A stretch of 64,000 nucleotides of DNA from JBBARC01 sp040400005 (GTDB lineage Bacteria > Pseudomonadota > Alphaproteobacteria > Acetobacterales > Acetobacteraceae), in assembly GCA_040400005.1 (NCBI GenBank), contig JBBARC010000008.1, forward strand, positions 1 through 64,000, read 5' to 3'. Shown in pieces: positions 17,007 to 25,116 of the stretch; position 1 is the stretch's first letter; each line of letters begins with the position of its first letter. The notes beneath the pieces were generated by a model. It searched no databases and was not told the origin of the DNA. It worked only from the letters and a program-made list of their open reading frames with translations. Both the position numbers and the translations under genes were made by a program.

Positions 17007-18272
17007 ATGCAAAATTCAGGTTATTGCGCAAGCCCGTGGCCCAGCGAAGATGGCGGCCCGGCGCGGTTACAAACGCCGCAAGCGGGTAGCCCCTTGGCGT
17101 TGCGTGCGGGGGAAAAACTAGGCTGCATCACGCGCCGCACCTGGATGTCCACCATGACTGTGCTAGGCGCACCGGGCGAAGTTTACCTGCTGACCCATAG
17201 TGCATTGCGTGCCCGCCTTGGCCTGCCCACCACATCGTGCGTGGAACTGATCAACCCCGAAACACTAAAAATCCAGGCCAGATCGCCGCGTTTGCCTGGC
17301 GGCCCGATGTGGCCGGGTGGCATGGCAATCCACCGCAATGGCGATTTATATGTGGTGTATGGGCGCTATGCGCACCGGTTGAACCGAGATTGTTCATTGC
17401 GGGCATCGCTAAAATTACCAGTAAACCTTGCCTATAATTCGTTTGTTATTTTAGATAATGGGCTGATTGTTACTAAAAACCTGTCCGATACGGTGGCGGC
17501 ACGGCTAAGTGTGATCGATGCCGATAGCATGGGGTTTTCTTGCGCCGATATCGTGTGCCCGGAAGCCTCGATCGCGCGGCTCAGCGCTGTGGGCAACACT
17601 GTGTATGTGGTTGGGGTGCGATCGATTTTTCGCTATCATTGGCAGCAGGATACCGGCACGCTGGTGTTCGATACCGATTGGCGTTTCGATTATATTAGCA
17701 CTGCCAGCCAAACCTATGGCTGGGACGTGGTGCTGGACGGTACCCATGCCTGGTTTATGGATAATGGCAAGCATCGCTACTTTAACAAGATGATTGGTGC
17801 TGGGGTAAACCCCACGCCAAATCGGCTGATACGCGTGGCACTGGCCGATGCAACCGACCATGATACCGTGCCGATTTGCGGCATTAATGGCGGCAGCATC
17901 ACCAACCCGCCGTTAATGGATATCAGCCGCCAGATTGTGATTGGCTACGATAGTGCCAATGCCCATCTGCAAGCCTGGCGTTTTGATAGCGCCACCCGTA
18001 ATTTACACAAAATTTGGCACAAATCGCCATTTGGCTGTTCTAGCCACATGATTTTATATCCCAAAACCGGCGAACTGGTTACCAACGATTACCGCCGCGG
18101 TGGTGAGGAACTGGTGGTGCTTGATATCACAACAGGTGTTGAAAAAGGCCGGGTACGCTCGGGCGGCTCGATGCAGGGCGTGGTGTTTCCAAGCCCGGGG
18201 TTTGGCCGCGATTTTTATTGGTGTTCCATGGGGCAATTAGCACGGGTTTTCGTGCGCGGGCCGCAAACCTGA
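17007..18272 (+). CDS. Hypothetical protein, beta-propeller-like
   Basis: A 421-residue protein that I cannot assign. After about 45 irregular residues it consists of short strand-rich units with Gly/Asn/Asp turns, such as GGMAIHRNGDLYVVYGRYAHRL, NSFVILDNGLIVTKNLS and WDVVLDGTHAWFMDNGKH, then HMILYPKTGELVTNDYRRGGEELVVLDI. This pattern is typical of seven-bladed propellers of the SMP-30/PQQ-like kind, without an enzyme motif that I can point to. No signal peptide is seen from the ATG at 17007; a shorter start at 17145 (MSTMTV) is possible and would avoid the G-rich tract ahead of it. Convergent with the FGE gene. Confidence 0.6.
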   Translation: MQNSGYCASPWPSEDGGPARLQTPQAGSPLALRAGEKLGCITRRTWMSTMTVLGAPGEVYLLTHSALRARLGLPTTSCVELINPETLKIQARSPRLPGGPMWPGGMAIHRNGDLYVVYGRYAHRLNRDCSLRASLKLPVNLAYNSFVILDNGLIVTKNLSDTVAARLSVIDADSMGFSCADIVCPEASIARLSAVGNTVYVVGVRSIFRYHWQQDTGTLVFDTDWRFDYISTASQTYGWDVVLDGTHAWFMDNGKHRYFNKMIGAGVNPTPNRLIRVALADATDHDTVPICGINGGSITNPPLMDISRQIVIGYDSANAHLQAWRFDSATRNLHKIWHKSPFGCSSHMILYPKTGELVTNDYRRGGEELVVLDITTGVEKGRVRSGGSMQGVVFPSPGFGRDFYWCSMGQLARVFVRGPQT

Positions 18273-18278
18273 ATTTGC

Positions 18279-19391
18279 TCAGCGCGCCCGTAACACGGTG
18301 CGAAAACCAATGTGCGATGCCCCGCTATCGTTGGGGCCATCACTGCGCGCGGCCGGCCGATAGCGGAAGCAGTAGCTATCCGAACATAAAAATGATCCGC
18401 CCTTAATCACGTGCTGCGGCAAACTGGCCGCTGCCGCCCCTTCTGGCTGTGTATAAATATCGCTGGTCCATTGCCACACATTGCCGGCCATATCGTACAA
18501 ACCAAAGCCATTAGCAGGAAAACAGCCAACCGGTGATGGCCGCGCGCGATACCCATCATCGCCGTGATCAGCATCAGGAAAACTACCCTGCCAGGTGTTG
18601 GCCATGGGCCGGGCCCCCGGTTTTTGCACATCACCCCAAATATAGCGCGCCGCCACTAGCCCGCCGCGGGCGGCATATTCCCATTCCGCCTCGGTAGGCA
18701 GCGCGTGGCCTAACCAGGTGGCGTAGCTTTGCGCATCTTCATACGCCACATGCACCACCGGTAACGCATCGCGCCCAGCGATCGAACTGCCCGGCCCTTC
18801 CGGGTGGCGCCAATCAGCCCCCGGCACAATGCGCCACCAGGCGGCCGGATTGTGCAAATCAGCCCCCGCGGCAGCACCTATAAAAACCAGTGATGCCGGG
18901 CGCCGATCGGCCGCCGACAGCCCAGGAAAACGCGCCGCATCCAACCCACGCTCGGCCAAGGTGCGATATCCCGTGGCCTGCACAAAGCGAGCATACTGCG
19001 CATTGGTCACATCGGTGCGGTCAATCGCGAAGGTGGCAACATGCACCACATGCGCCGGGCCTTCTTCTTCACGCACCGGTGCCGCACCCATCGAAAAACG
19101 ACCAGCCGGCAAAGCCACCATACCGGCAAGCGGTGCGGCAGGATCAGGCAAGCCCGGCGGCTGCGCGCACAGCGCCTGCGCGGCATTGGCGGAGGGCGCG
19201 ACGATGCAGGCTAGGAGCAAAAGGACAAGTGAGTAAGAACCTTCTTTTTCTGAAGAAAAAGAAGCAAAAAGACTTTTATGATGTGGGTTCGGAGAACTCG
19301 GTGGCAGCGTTGCCGCGGGCCCGACGGCATAAAAAGTCTTTTGCTTCTTTTCTTCAGAAAAGAAGTTTCTTCCTTTGCCTTGCAGTCTCAT
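18279..19391 (-). CDS. Formylglycine-generating enzyme (SUMF1 family)
   Basis: A 370-residue frame whose last ~280 residues are a complete FGE-sulfatase domain (from MVALPAGRFSMG at 91). The two redox cysteines that bind copper and oxidise sulfatase Cys to formylglycine are both present in FLCSDSYCFRYRPAARS (Cys 336 and 341). Residues about 53-70 (SLVLLLLACIVAPSANA) look like a signal peptide, so it may act in the periplasm. The first ~50 residues are the translation of the hairpin repeat, so the true start is uncertain: ATG at 19391, 2 nt after the sulfatase stop, or a TTG/other codon just before the signal peptide near 19223. It lies behind the sulfatase on the same strand and is its likely activator. 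Confidence 0.88.
   Translation of the reverse strand: MRLQGKGRNFFSEEKKQKTFYAVGPAATLPPSSPNPHHKSLFASFSSEKEGSYSLVLLLLACIVAPSANAAQALCAQPPGLPDPAAPLAGMVALPAGRFSMGAAPVREEEGPAHVVHVATFAIDRTDVTNAQYARFVQATGYRTLAERGLDAARFPGLSAADRRPASLVFIGAAAGADLHNPAAWWRIVPGADWRHPEGPGSSIAGRDALPVVHVAYEDAQSYATWLGHALPTEAEWEYAARGGLVAARYIWGDVQKPGARPMANTWQGSFPDADHGDDGYRARPSPVGCFPANGFGLYDMAGNVWQWTSDIYTQPEGAAAASLPQHVIKGGSFLCSDSYCFRYRPAARSDGPNDSGASHIGFRTVLRAR
19235..19370. repeat. Long hairpin repeat element, copy 2
   Basis: Arms at about 19241-19276 and 19331-19366 are imperfect inverted repeats (CTTCTTTTTCTGAAGAAAA against TTTTCTTCAGAAAAGAAG, then GCAAAAAGACTTTT against AAAAAGTCTTTTGC). The loop shares GGTTCGG...AAC.CGGTGGCAG with copy 1 at 7628-7779. 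It separates the sulfatase from the FGE gene and is read through in frame with the FGE, adding about 50 non-conserved residues. Confidence 0.8.
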
Positions 19392-19393
19392 GC

Positions 19394-21052
19394 CTAATTA
19401 TCCCAATAGATATACTCATCATCGAGTTTTGTCTCGACCCCGCCTGGGTGATCGATTGCGATAGCCCCCGACAGGATCGTTGGCCATAGCGGCTTTGCCT
19501 GTTCGGCATTTTGGGAATCGAGTAGCGCCGACAATTCCAATAATTTCGCCGGTTCGCTGGCCACTAGGTTTTGCCGCTCGGTGGGGTCGGCGGCGAGATT
19601 GAATAGCCATTGCTTGCCTTGGCGCCCGTCGCGCTGCAGCTTCCAACCGCCGGCCAGCACAACTTTGCCTTCGCCCGAGCGCCAAAATAACGATTGGTGC
19701 GGCTGCCCGGTTTTTTGGCCGGTGACGTAAGGTACCAGGTCAACGCCATCCATTTTGCGATCGGCGGGTAGTGGTGCTGCGGCGGCGGCCGCGGCGGTTG
19801 CGAAAATATCGACGTGGCCGACTGGTGCATCGTAGGTGACGCCGGTTGGGATATGGCCAGGCCAGCGCATGAAGTATGGCACGTGCAGGCCGCCTTCAAA
19901 GAAAGTGGCCTTCCAGCCGCGATACGGGCGGTTGATATCGGGCAGGCCGATATAATTGGCGCCGCCGTTATCGCTGGTGAAGATGATAAGGGTGTTTTGA
20001 TCTAACCCTTCTTCTTTCAGGGTTTGCAGCAGGCGCCCGACGTTGCGGTCAAGGTTGCGCATCATGGCGCCGTAAACCCGCAGGCGATGATCTGCGATGT
20101 TGGGCAGGGCGGCATAATCTTCGCGGGTTGCCTGCAAGGGCGTATGCACGGCGTTGGGGGCGAAATACATGAAGAACGGCCGGTTGCGGTTGGCGTGCAC
20201 CGCGGTGATGGCTTCGCGGGTGAGATAGTCGGTCATGTAACCGGCCGGTTCAAACCAGGGCGAGCCATTATACTGCACGCCCCAGGGTAAATTCGCCCAT
20301 AAAAACTGATCGATGGGGTCAAAATCCTGTTTGGAATTTTCAACTGTTGGATCATCTTCGCGCATAAACATCGATGCGCCGGCGGTGAAGCCTAACGATT
20401 CATCAAAGCCTTTTTGTTCCGGCCGGTTGCCGGCGGCCGCCCCCAAATGCCATTTGCCAAAATGCAGTGTGTGATAGCCGGTTTTTTGCAGCAGGGCGGC
20501 GATGGTGATTTCGCGCAAAGGGATCGCTTCATGGTCCATGCTGGGCATGTTTTCGATCTGGTCTTCACGGAAGATCGGTTTGTGCAGGGCGGTGGGGCGG
20601 ATGAAATCGGCGATGATGCGGGCGAAGGCCACTGGGGCGGGGGTGAATTCAAAGCCAAAACGGGTGGCGTAGCGGCCGGTCATGATGGCGGCGCGGGAGG
20701 GCGCACAGGTGGCGTTGCCGGCGTAGCCGTTGCGCAGTTCCACCCCTTCATGGGCGATGCTGTCGATATTGGGGGTGGGCACGGCGCCGTTGGCGATGCC
20801 GCCGCCGTGCAGGGTGATGTCGTTAAACCCCATATCGTCGGCCAGGATCACAATCACGTTGGGTGGGCGTTGGTTGGGCGGCAGGGCGGCGGTGCTGGGG
20901 CCTTGATCCCAGTTTACTGGGTGGTTGGGGCCGATATGGGGCAGCAAGAAATGGCCAGCATGCAAAATGATATAATCGCGGTTGAGGCGGGCGACGCCGG
21001 CTAGTAGGACCAATACGGCGGCGGTGCCACCGGCGATTTTTAAAAACTTCAT
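19394..21052 (-). CDS. Sulfatase (type I, arylsulfatase A-like)
   Basis: A 552-residue sulfatase. An N-terminal hydrophobic helix (LKIAGGTAAVLVLLAGVARL) should export or anchor it. The metal site starts with VIVILADDMGFNDI (Asp 72-73), and the catalytic motif is CAPSRAAIMTGRYATRFG with Cys 116 as the residue to be converted to formylglycine. HFGKWHLG (about 200) and FTSDNGGANY (about 355) supply further active-site residues. The ATG at 21052 follows AAGGA. It is the first gene of a pair with the FGE, interrupted by a hairpin repeat. The substrate is a sulfate ester, unknown which. Confidence 0.93.
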   Translation of the reverse strand: MKFLKIAGGTAAVLVLLAGVARLNRDYIILHAGHFLLPHIGPNHPVNWDQGPSTAALPPNQRPPNVIVILADDMGFNDITLHGGGIANGAVPTPNIDSIAHEGVELRNGYAGNATCAPSRAAIMTGRYATRFGFEFTPAPVAFARIIADFIRPTALHKPIFREDQIENMPSMDHEAIPLREITIAALLQKTGYHTLHFGKWHLGAAAGNRPEQKGFDESLGFTAGASMFMREDDPTVENSKQDFDPIDQFLWANLPWGVQYNGSPWFEPAGYMTDYLTREAITAVHANRNRPFFMYFAPNAVHTPLQATREDYAALPNIADHRLRVYGAMMRNLDRNVGRLLQTLKEEGLDQNTLIIFTSDNGGANYIGLPDINRPYRGWKATFFEGGLHVPYFMRWPGHIPTGVTYDAPVGHVDIFATAAAAAAAPLPADRKMDGVDLVPYVTGQKTGQPHQSLFWRSGEGKVVLAGGWKLQRDGRQGKQWLFNLAADPTERQNLVASEPAKLLELSALLDSQNAEQAKPLWPTILSGAIAIDHPGGVETKLDDEYIYWDN

Positions 21053-21078
21053 GGTGGCGTTTCCTTGCGGCGTCTTTG

Positions 21079-21101
21079 TATTGGCACTTTGTATGCCAAT
21101 A
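21079..21101. promoter_or_regulatory. Dyad ahead of the sulfatase
   Basis: TATTGGCA (21079-21086) and TGCCAATA (21094-21101) form a perfect 8-bp inverted repeat with a 7-nt gap, 27 bp upstream of the sulfatase start. It could be an operator or an mRNA leader hairpin; there is no direct evidence for either. Confidence 0.45.
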
Positions 21102-21245
21102 GTCGGGGCCGTGTCTACAGGCGCGGTTGCGGGCGGGGCGCATACAGGTGTGGTTGCTATTTTGGGCTTATTAGTATAAAATTTTAGACTTGCTATCGAC
21201 CTGGGCTTGCCTTATTTTGCGGTGAAGTATTTTAGGAATTTGGTC

Positions 21246-21977
21246 ATGGTCATGGGCGGGCGGTTGGCGAGTTTAGGGGGGCTTGGTGTGTGCGTGCTGC
21301 TGCTGGCAGCGTCCCCCGTGCGCGCCGATACGGTAACCCTCGGCACCGCCTATTCCGGTAATTTCAATATGCTAGAAGCGGTCGGTACAGGCCCCTACAG
21401 CGTAGTGCAGGAAGGCGGCGGTAGCGTCGGCGGATCTTCCGGCAATATCGCCGGCAATAACGTATATTTTGCGTATTTCTACTGCGTCGATATTTACACC
21501 AACGCCACCTTGGGTAGCACCTACACGTCCACTTACAATACCAATGCCACCATCAACGGCAGCACGGTAACGGCAGCCGGCCAGGTCGCCTGGCTAATGC
21601 TGCACATTGCGCCGACACTGACCACGCAGGCGCAGTATCAAGGCATGCAGGGCCTGATATGGACATTGGAAAACCCAACCGGATCGGCAAAGCCGGTACA
21701 ATGGGATACAGCCGATAACAGTGCGGCGGCCACCAGCTATTACAACACTTACCAGTCGCTGCTAGGCGGCAACACCGACTCGGTAAGTTCTCTGTATTGG
21801 ATCAACCCGATAAACCCCAGCACTGGCGTGTACACATACCAGGGTTTTGTCGCCGACACCTGGACGCAAATCCCTGAACCATCGACGCTAGCTGTGTTCG
21901 GCACGGGCCTGCTGGCCCTTGCCGGCATGCGCCGCCGCAAGGCAGCGGCAGTAACCGGCCCATCCCCCCGCACCTAA
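21246..21977 (+). CDS. PEP-CTERM sorting-domain protein
   Basis: A 243-residue exported protein. The signal peptide (GRLASLGGLGVCVLLLAASPVRA) is followed by a Ser/Thr/Asn/Tyr-rich domain (SGNFNMLEAVGTGPYSVVQEGG and so on) and a standard PEP-CTERM tail: IPEPSTLAVFGTGLLALAGM followed by RRRK. The tail directs processing by exosortase (EpsH/XrtA type), which normally goes together with exopolysaccharide formation; no exosortase is in the window. The ATG at 21246 follows AGGA; a TTG at 21207 would extend it without need. A second ATG at 21252 is equally possible. Confidence 0.9.
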   Translation: MVMGGRLASLGGLGVCVLLLAASPVRADTVTLGTAYSGNFNMLEAVGTGPYSVVQEGGGSVGGSSGNIAGNNVYFAYFYCVDIYTNATLGSTYTSTYNTNATINGSTVTAAGQVAWLMLHIAPTLTTQAQYQGMQGLIWTLENPTGSAKPVQWDTADNSAAATSYYNTYQSLLGGNTDSVSSLYWINPINPSTGVYTYQGFVADTWTQIPEPSTLAVFGTGLLALAGMRRRKAAAVTGPSPRT

Positions 21978-22093
21978 ATTTGCGGCGCACGGTCCGGTTT
22001 TAGCGGCGCTGTGATGGAACCACCTTCACCCAACGGCGTTTTATCCTAGCGCTGACCCACACTGGGCTGCGCGCTATGATTAAGGACTTTGTC

Positions 22094-22213
22094 ATGCTGC
22101 GCGCTTTTGCCGCCGTGTTGCTGCTCACCTTTGCTATTCCGCTTGCCGGTTGCGTTGTGGTTGGCCCTAACCACCCAGGCTGGTGTGCCAACCACCCGTA
22201 TCGCTGCCGCTAG
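22094..22213 (+). CDS. Small lipoprotein (39 residues)
   Basis: A short gene reading MLRAFAAVLLLTF, a lipobox LAGC at residues 17-20, and a short tail VVVGPNHPGWCANHPYRCR. AAGGA lies at a good distance before the ATG. Maturation would leave only about 20 residues, with two more Cys that may form a disulfide. Small lipoproteins with a GPNHPGWC-like tail are, from memory, found in acetic-acid-bacteria relatives, but I cannot name a family. It stands alone between the PEP-CTERM gene and the ene-reductase, convergent with the latter. Confidence 0.65.
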   Translation: MLRAFAAVLLLTFAIPLAGCVVVGPNHPGWCANHPYRCR

Positions 22214-22226
22214 CCGTAAGGCATGG

Positions 22227-23534
22227 TTATGCGACGAGGTTCCCAATAGCGATTTTCTCGTGTTTTTCTGATGCCATCAGCGCGCCAAACACGCCGAGCT
22301 TAAGATTAGGCGCACCGGTTGCCGCCTGCGCGCGGAGCTGTTCGCAAAACCAGCTTTGAATACCAAAGCCATTGGCAGCTTTGATCAGCATAATCGGCGA
22401 GGCCGGGCCAAGCCAGCCTGGCCCAATGCGCAAATTGCTTTCCCACCGATCAAGCTCGGTTATTGTGCCCGCCAGCAGTTTTTGGGCGGCATTCACATCG
22501 GCGCATAATGGCCGCGCCAGCCCCACCATATCCACGCCATCATGGGTGATCGCGCTGGCCATACCGGCGGTTGTGCGAAAGCCGCCAGTGACCATCAATT
22601 TCGCGCGGGTCAGGTTTTTACGAATTTCGGGGGCGAATTTCTGAAAATACGATTCGCGCGCGCGCGTTGATGCCGTAACCGTGGGATCGTAGGCACGCTC
22701 GGCACCATCCATGTTCATCATGCTGGGCTGTTCGTAGCTGCCGCCAGAAATCTCGATCAGATCAACCCCTTCGGCATCAAGCCAACGCACCACAGTTTGG
22801 CTATCGTCAAACGAAAACCCGCCGCGCTGAAAATCGGCTGAGTTGATTTTCACCGAAATCGGAAAATCGGCGCCAACGGCAGCCCGGGTTTGGCGCACGA
22901 TATCCAGCAAAAGCCGCGCCCGGCCGCCAAGATCGCCGCCCCATTCATCGGTGCGGGTGTTGGCTTTGGGCGACAGGAACGAAGATACCAGATACCCGTG
23001 GGCGGCATGAATTTGCACACCCGTAAACCCGGTTTCGCGGGCAACCACCGCGGTGTTGACAAAGCCCGCTATCACATCGGCAATGTCGGCGGCAGTCATC
23101 GCCACCGGCTGGCCAAAGCGGCCACCCGGCAGATTAACCATATGGGCCGATGGCGCTTTTGGGGTGGGGTTAATCGCTTTGGGTGTTTGCCGGCCGGCGT
23201 GAGAAATTTGCATCCACAGATGATTGCCAGCAACCGTGCCGGCGGCAGCAAAACTTTTGAGCGCCGCCAGCGCCTCGGGGGGTTGTTTGCCGGCGATCGC
23301 CACATTGCCGCCGGCTTCCATATGTTTGCGATCGATTTGCACATTGCCGGTTAGCAGCAGGCCAGCGCCGCCCTCGCTCCATAACCGATACAACCGATCA
23401 AGTTTGGCGGTTGACCAGTTATGCGGATCGGCCAAGCCTTCGGTCATTGCCGCTTTGCACAAGCGGTTTGGCAAGGTGGCCCCACACGGCAGGGCCAGGG
23501 GTTGGGCCAAAATATCGTGGGGTTGAGTTGGCAT
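22227..23534 (-). CDS. NADH:flavin oxidoreductase, old yellow enzyme family
   Basis: A 435-residue TIM-barrel flavoprotein of the OYE group. Recognisable are LPNRLCKAAMTEGLAD (FMN-binding strand, about 19-34), HLWMQISHAGRQ (about 105-116), GFTGVQIHAAHGYLVSSFLSP (about 175-195, the catalytic His pair), TRTDEWGGD and PISVKINSADF. It reduces activated C=C bonds with NAD(P)H. The ATG at 23534 is preferred; a TTG at 23567 would overlap the stop of the nitroreductase by four bases. It is the second gene of a pair with the nitroreductase, under the TetR-controlled promoter at 24290-24336. Confidence 0.9.
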   Translation of the reverse strand: MPTQPHDILAQPLALPCGATLPNRLCKAAMTEGLADPHNWSTAKLDRLYRLWSEGGAGLLLTGNVQIDRKHMEAGGNVAIAGKQPPEALAALKSFAAAGTVAGNHLWMQISHAGRQTPKAINPTPKAPSAHMVNLPGGRFGQPVAMTAADIADVIAGFVNTAVVARETGFTGVQIHAAHGYLVSSFLSPKANTRTDEWGGDLGGRARLLLDIVRQTRAAVGADFPISVKINSADFQRGGFSFDDSQTVVRWLDAEGVDLIEISGGSYEQPSMMNMDGAERAYDPTVTASTRARESYFQKFAPEIRKNLTRAKLMVTGGFRTTAGMASAITHDGVDMVGLARPLCADVNAAQKLLAGTITELDRWESNLRIGPGWLGPASPIMLIKAANGFGIQSWFCEQLRAQAATGAPNLKLGVFGALMASEKHEKIAIGNLVA

Positions 23535-23563
23535 CGTGCGTATCCCTGTGGTGTCTGTCAAAC

Positions 23564-24235
23564 TCAAACGAAGCTGATGATTTCGTCAACCGGCGCGCGC
23601 GGGCTGCGAAAATTATTGATCGGCGCTGCTGTATCGGCGCGCCCAATCGCCAGGCCGCAAAACAGCATGTGTTCGGCCGGGCTGCCGACAAAATCACCAA
23701 CGGTTTTGGGCCAGCGGCTCCAAGCTTCTTGCGGGCAGGTGGCGTAGCCGGCTTCTTCAAACAAATACATCGCGGTTTGCAAATACATACCTAAATCAGA
23801 CCATTGCGCCTGGCCCATAGTGCGATCGGTAAAGCAAAACGCCGCAGCGGGAGCACCAAAAAACCGATCATTGTTTTGCACCCAGGCGAGGCGGGCAAAT
23901 TTATCGTCACGCGGGATACCCAGCGCGCCATATAGCGCTTCCCCAATGTCATACCGGCGGGCGCGGTAGGGATCTTTTAACGGGGCTGGATAAATCGGGT
24001 ATTCGGTCGGTTCGCCCATGGGGGTTTCGGCCATGCGCGCTTCCATAACGCCGCGAAACCGCGCCATGCTGTCGCCGTTCAGCACGTAAATGCGCCAAGG
24101 TTGCAAATTGCCGCCTGACGCCGCCCGCGTTGCACGGGTAAGCACATCGCGCAGCAGGGTATCGGGCACGGCATCGGGCAGAAAGGCGCGCACCGATCGC
24201 CGTTGGTTTACTGCTTCACTGACCGATAACGCCAT
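23564..24235 (-). CDS. Nitroreductase family protein
   Basis: A 223-residue FMN enzyme. The start SVSEAVNQRRSVRAFLPDAVPD and ASGGNLQPWRIYVLNG (about 37-52) are the FMN-phosphate and pyrimidine-binding segments of nitroreductases; the end, MLFCGLAIGRADTAAPINNFRSPR, is also standard. It would reduce nitro groups or quinones with NAD(P)H in the cytoplasm. The ATG at 24235 gives the conserved start; the frame upstream to 24298 is in the promoter. Divergent from a TetR regulator, with the ene-reductase gene directly behind. Confidence 0.92.
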   Translation of the reverse strand: MALSVSEAVNQRRSVRAFLPDAVPDTLLRDVLTRATRAASGGNLQPWRIYVLNGDSMARFRGVMEARMAETPMGEPTEYPIYPAPLKDPYRARRYDIGEALYGALGIPRDDKFARLAWVQNNDRFFGAPAAAFCFTDRTMGQAQWSDLGMYLQTAMYLFEEAGYATCPQEAWSRWPKTVGDFVGSPAEHMLFCGLAIGRADTAAPINNFRSPRAPVDEIISFV

Positions 24236-24289
24236 CTTACCCCCGCTTTGCCTGGCCCGTTGCCGGGCGCGGCATGGGTGTTGGCCAAA

Positions 24290-24336
24290 TTTACACACTG
24301 AGAAAACTTTACTGTCAATAAAATTTTAACGTTGAC
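24290..24336 (-). promoter_or_regulatory. Nitroreductase promoter with overlapping TetR-type operator
   Basis: On the minus strand TTGACA (24318-24313) and TGTAAA (24295-24290) are 17 nt apart, a good -35/-10 pair for the nitroreductase gene. The -35 lies in an inverted repeat GTCAAT...GTTGAC (24314-24336) around AAAATTTT, which also overlaps the region directly before the TetR gene start (24348). This is the expected arrangement for a divergently encoded TetR repressor that shuts off both genes. Confidence 0.7.
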
Positions 24337-24347
24337 AAAATTTTAGC

Positions 24348-25031
24348 ATGGCGCAAGGTTTCGTTATGCTGGAAATACCTGCCGCCCGTGTTGCCAATAT
24401 GCAGGCCCGCCGGCGGCGCATACTGGATGAGGCTGCAAACTTGCTGGCCGAAGGCGGGTATGGCGCCCTTACTCTGCGCGCCCTGGCTGGCCATGCCGGG
24501 GTAACCGTGCCCACCATCTACAATCTCATTGGCAGCAAGGATGCCGTGGTGGCAGCCTTGGTGGGCGATGCGCTGGACCGTATGGATGTAGAACTGGCGC
24601 GGCTTTCACCGGCGCGTGGGATTGAGCGGGCCGAGGCGGTGATCACGGTAAGCTTTGCGTTGTTCTCAGCCCACCAGCATATCTATTGTTCGGTCTTTCG
24701 CAGCCTGGATGATGTTGGCATCAACCGGGAAGAAAATGCGTTAGGGCCGTTATTTCGCCGTGCTGGTGCGATGCATGAGCTGGCGATTAGTGAAGCGGTG
24801 GAGGCCGGTTTTTTGCGGGGGCGTCTACAACCCCTGGCATTAGCGCATAATATTTTGCATGCGCTGATGGAGACGTTTAAATTATGGGCGCTGGGTGCCC
24901 TGCCGGTGGATATTGCACGGGCGCGGGCGTTTTATGCATTGTACGTAAGCTTGCTTGCTGATGCCACCAAGGCCGGCCGGGCGATATTGCTGGCCCGCAT
25001 TGCGCCGTATGAAGCTGTGCTCAACGTGTAA
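24348..25031 (+). CDS. TetR family transcriptional regulator
   Basis: A 227-residue regulator. The N-terminal helix-turn-helix reads RRRRILDEAANLLAEGGYGALTLRALAGHAGVTVPTIYNLIGSKDAVVAAL (about 22-72), the classic TetR domain. The C-terminal 150 residues form the ligand-binding and dimer part and are not close to a named subgroup. ATG at 24348 or at 24366; the second has CAAGG ahead of it. It is divergent from the nitroreductase/ene-reductase pair and likely represses it, with an inducer that may be an electrophile. Confidence 0.92.
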   Translation: MAQGFVMLEIPAARVANMQARRRRILDEAANLLAEGGYGALTLRALAGHAGVTVPTIYNLIGSKDAVVAALVGDALDRMDVELARLSPARGIERAEAVITVSFALFSAHQHIYCSVFRSLDDVGINREENALGPLFRRAGAMHELAISEAVEAGFLRGRLQPLALAHNILHALMETFKLWALGALPVDIARARAFYALYVSLLADATKAGRAILLARIAPYEAVLNV

Positions 25032-25116
25032 TCGCGGTGCCAGCGCCCGGTGGTTATGGAAAATAGGCCGGTGAGGCCGCCTAATGCGGTGCCCCACCGG
25101 CGTTATGTGTTTACTA

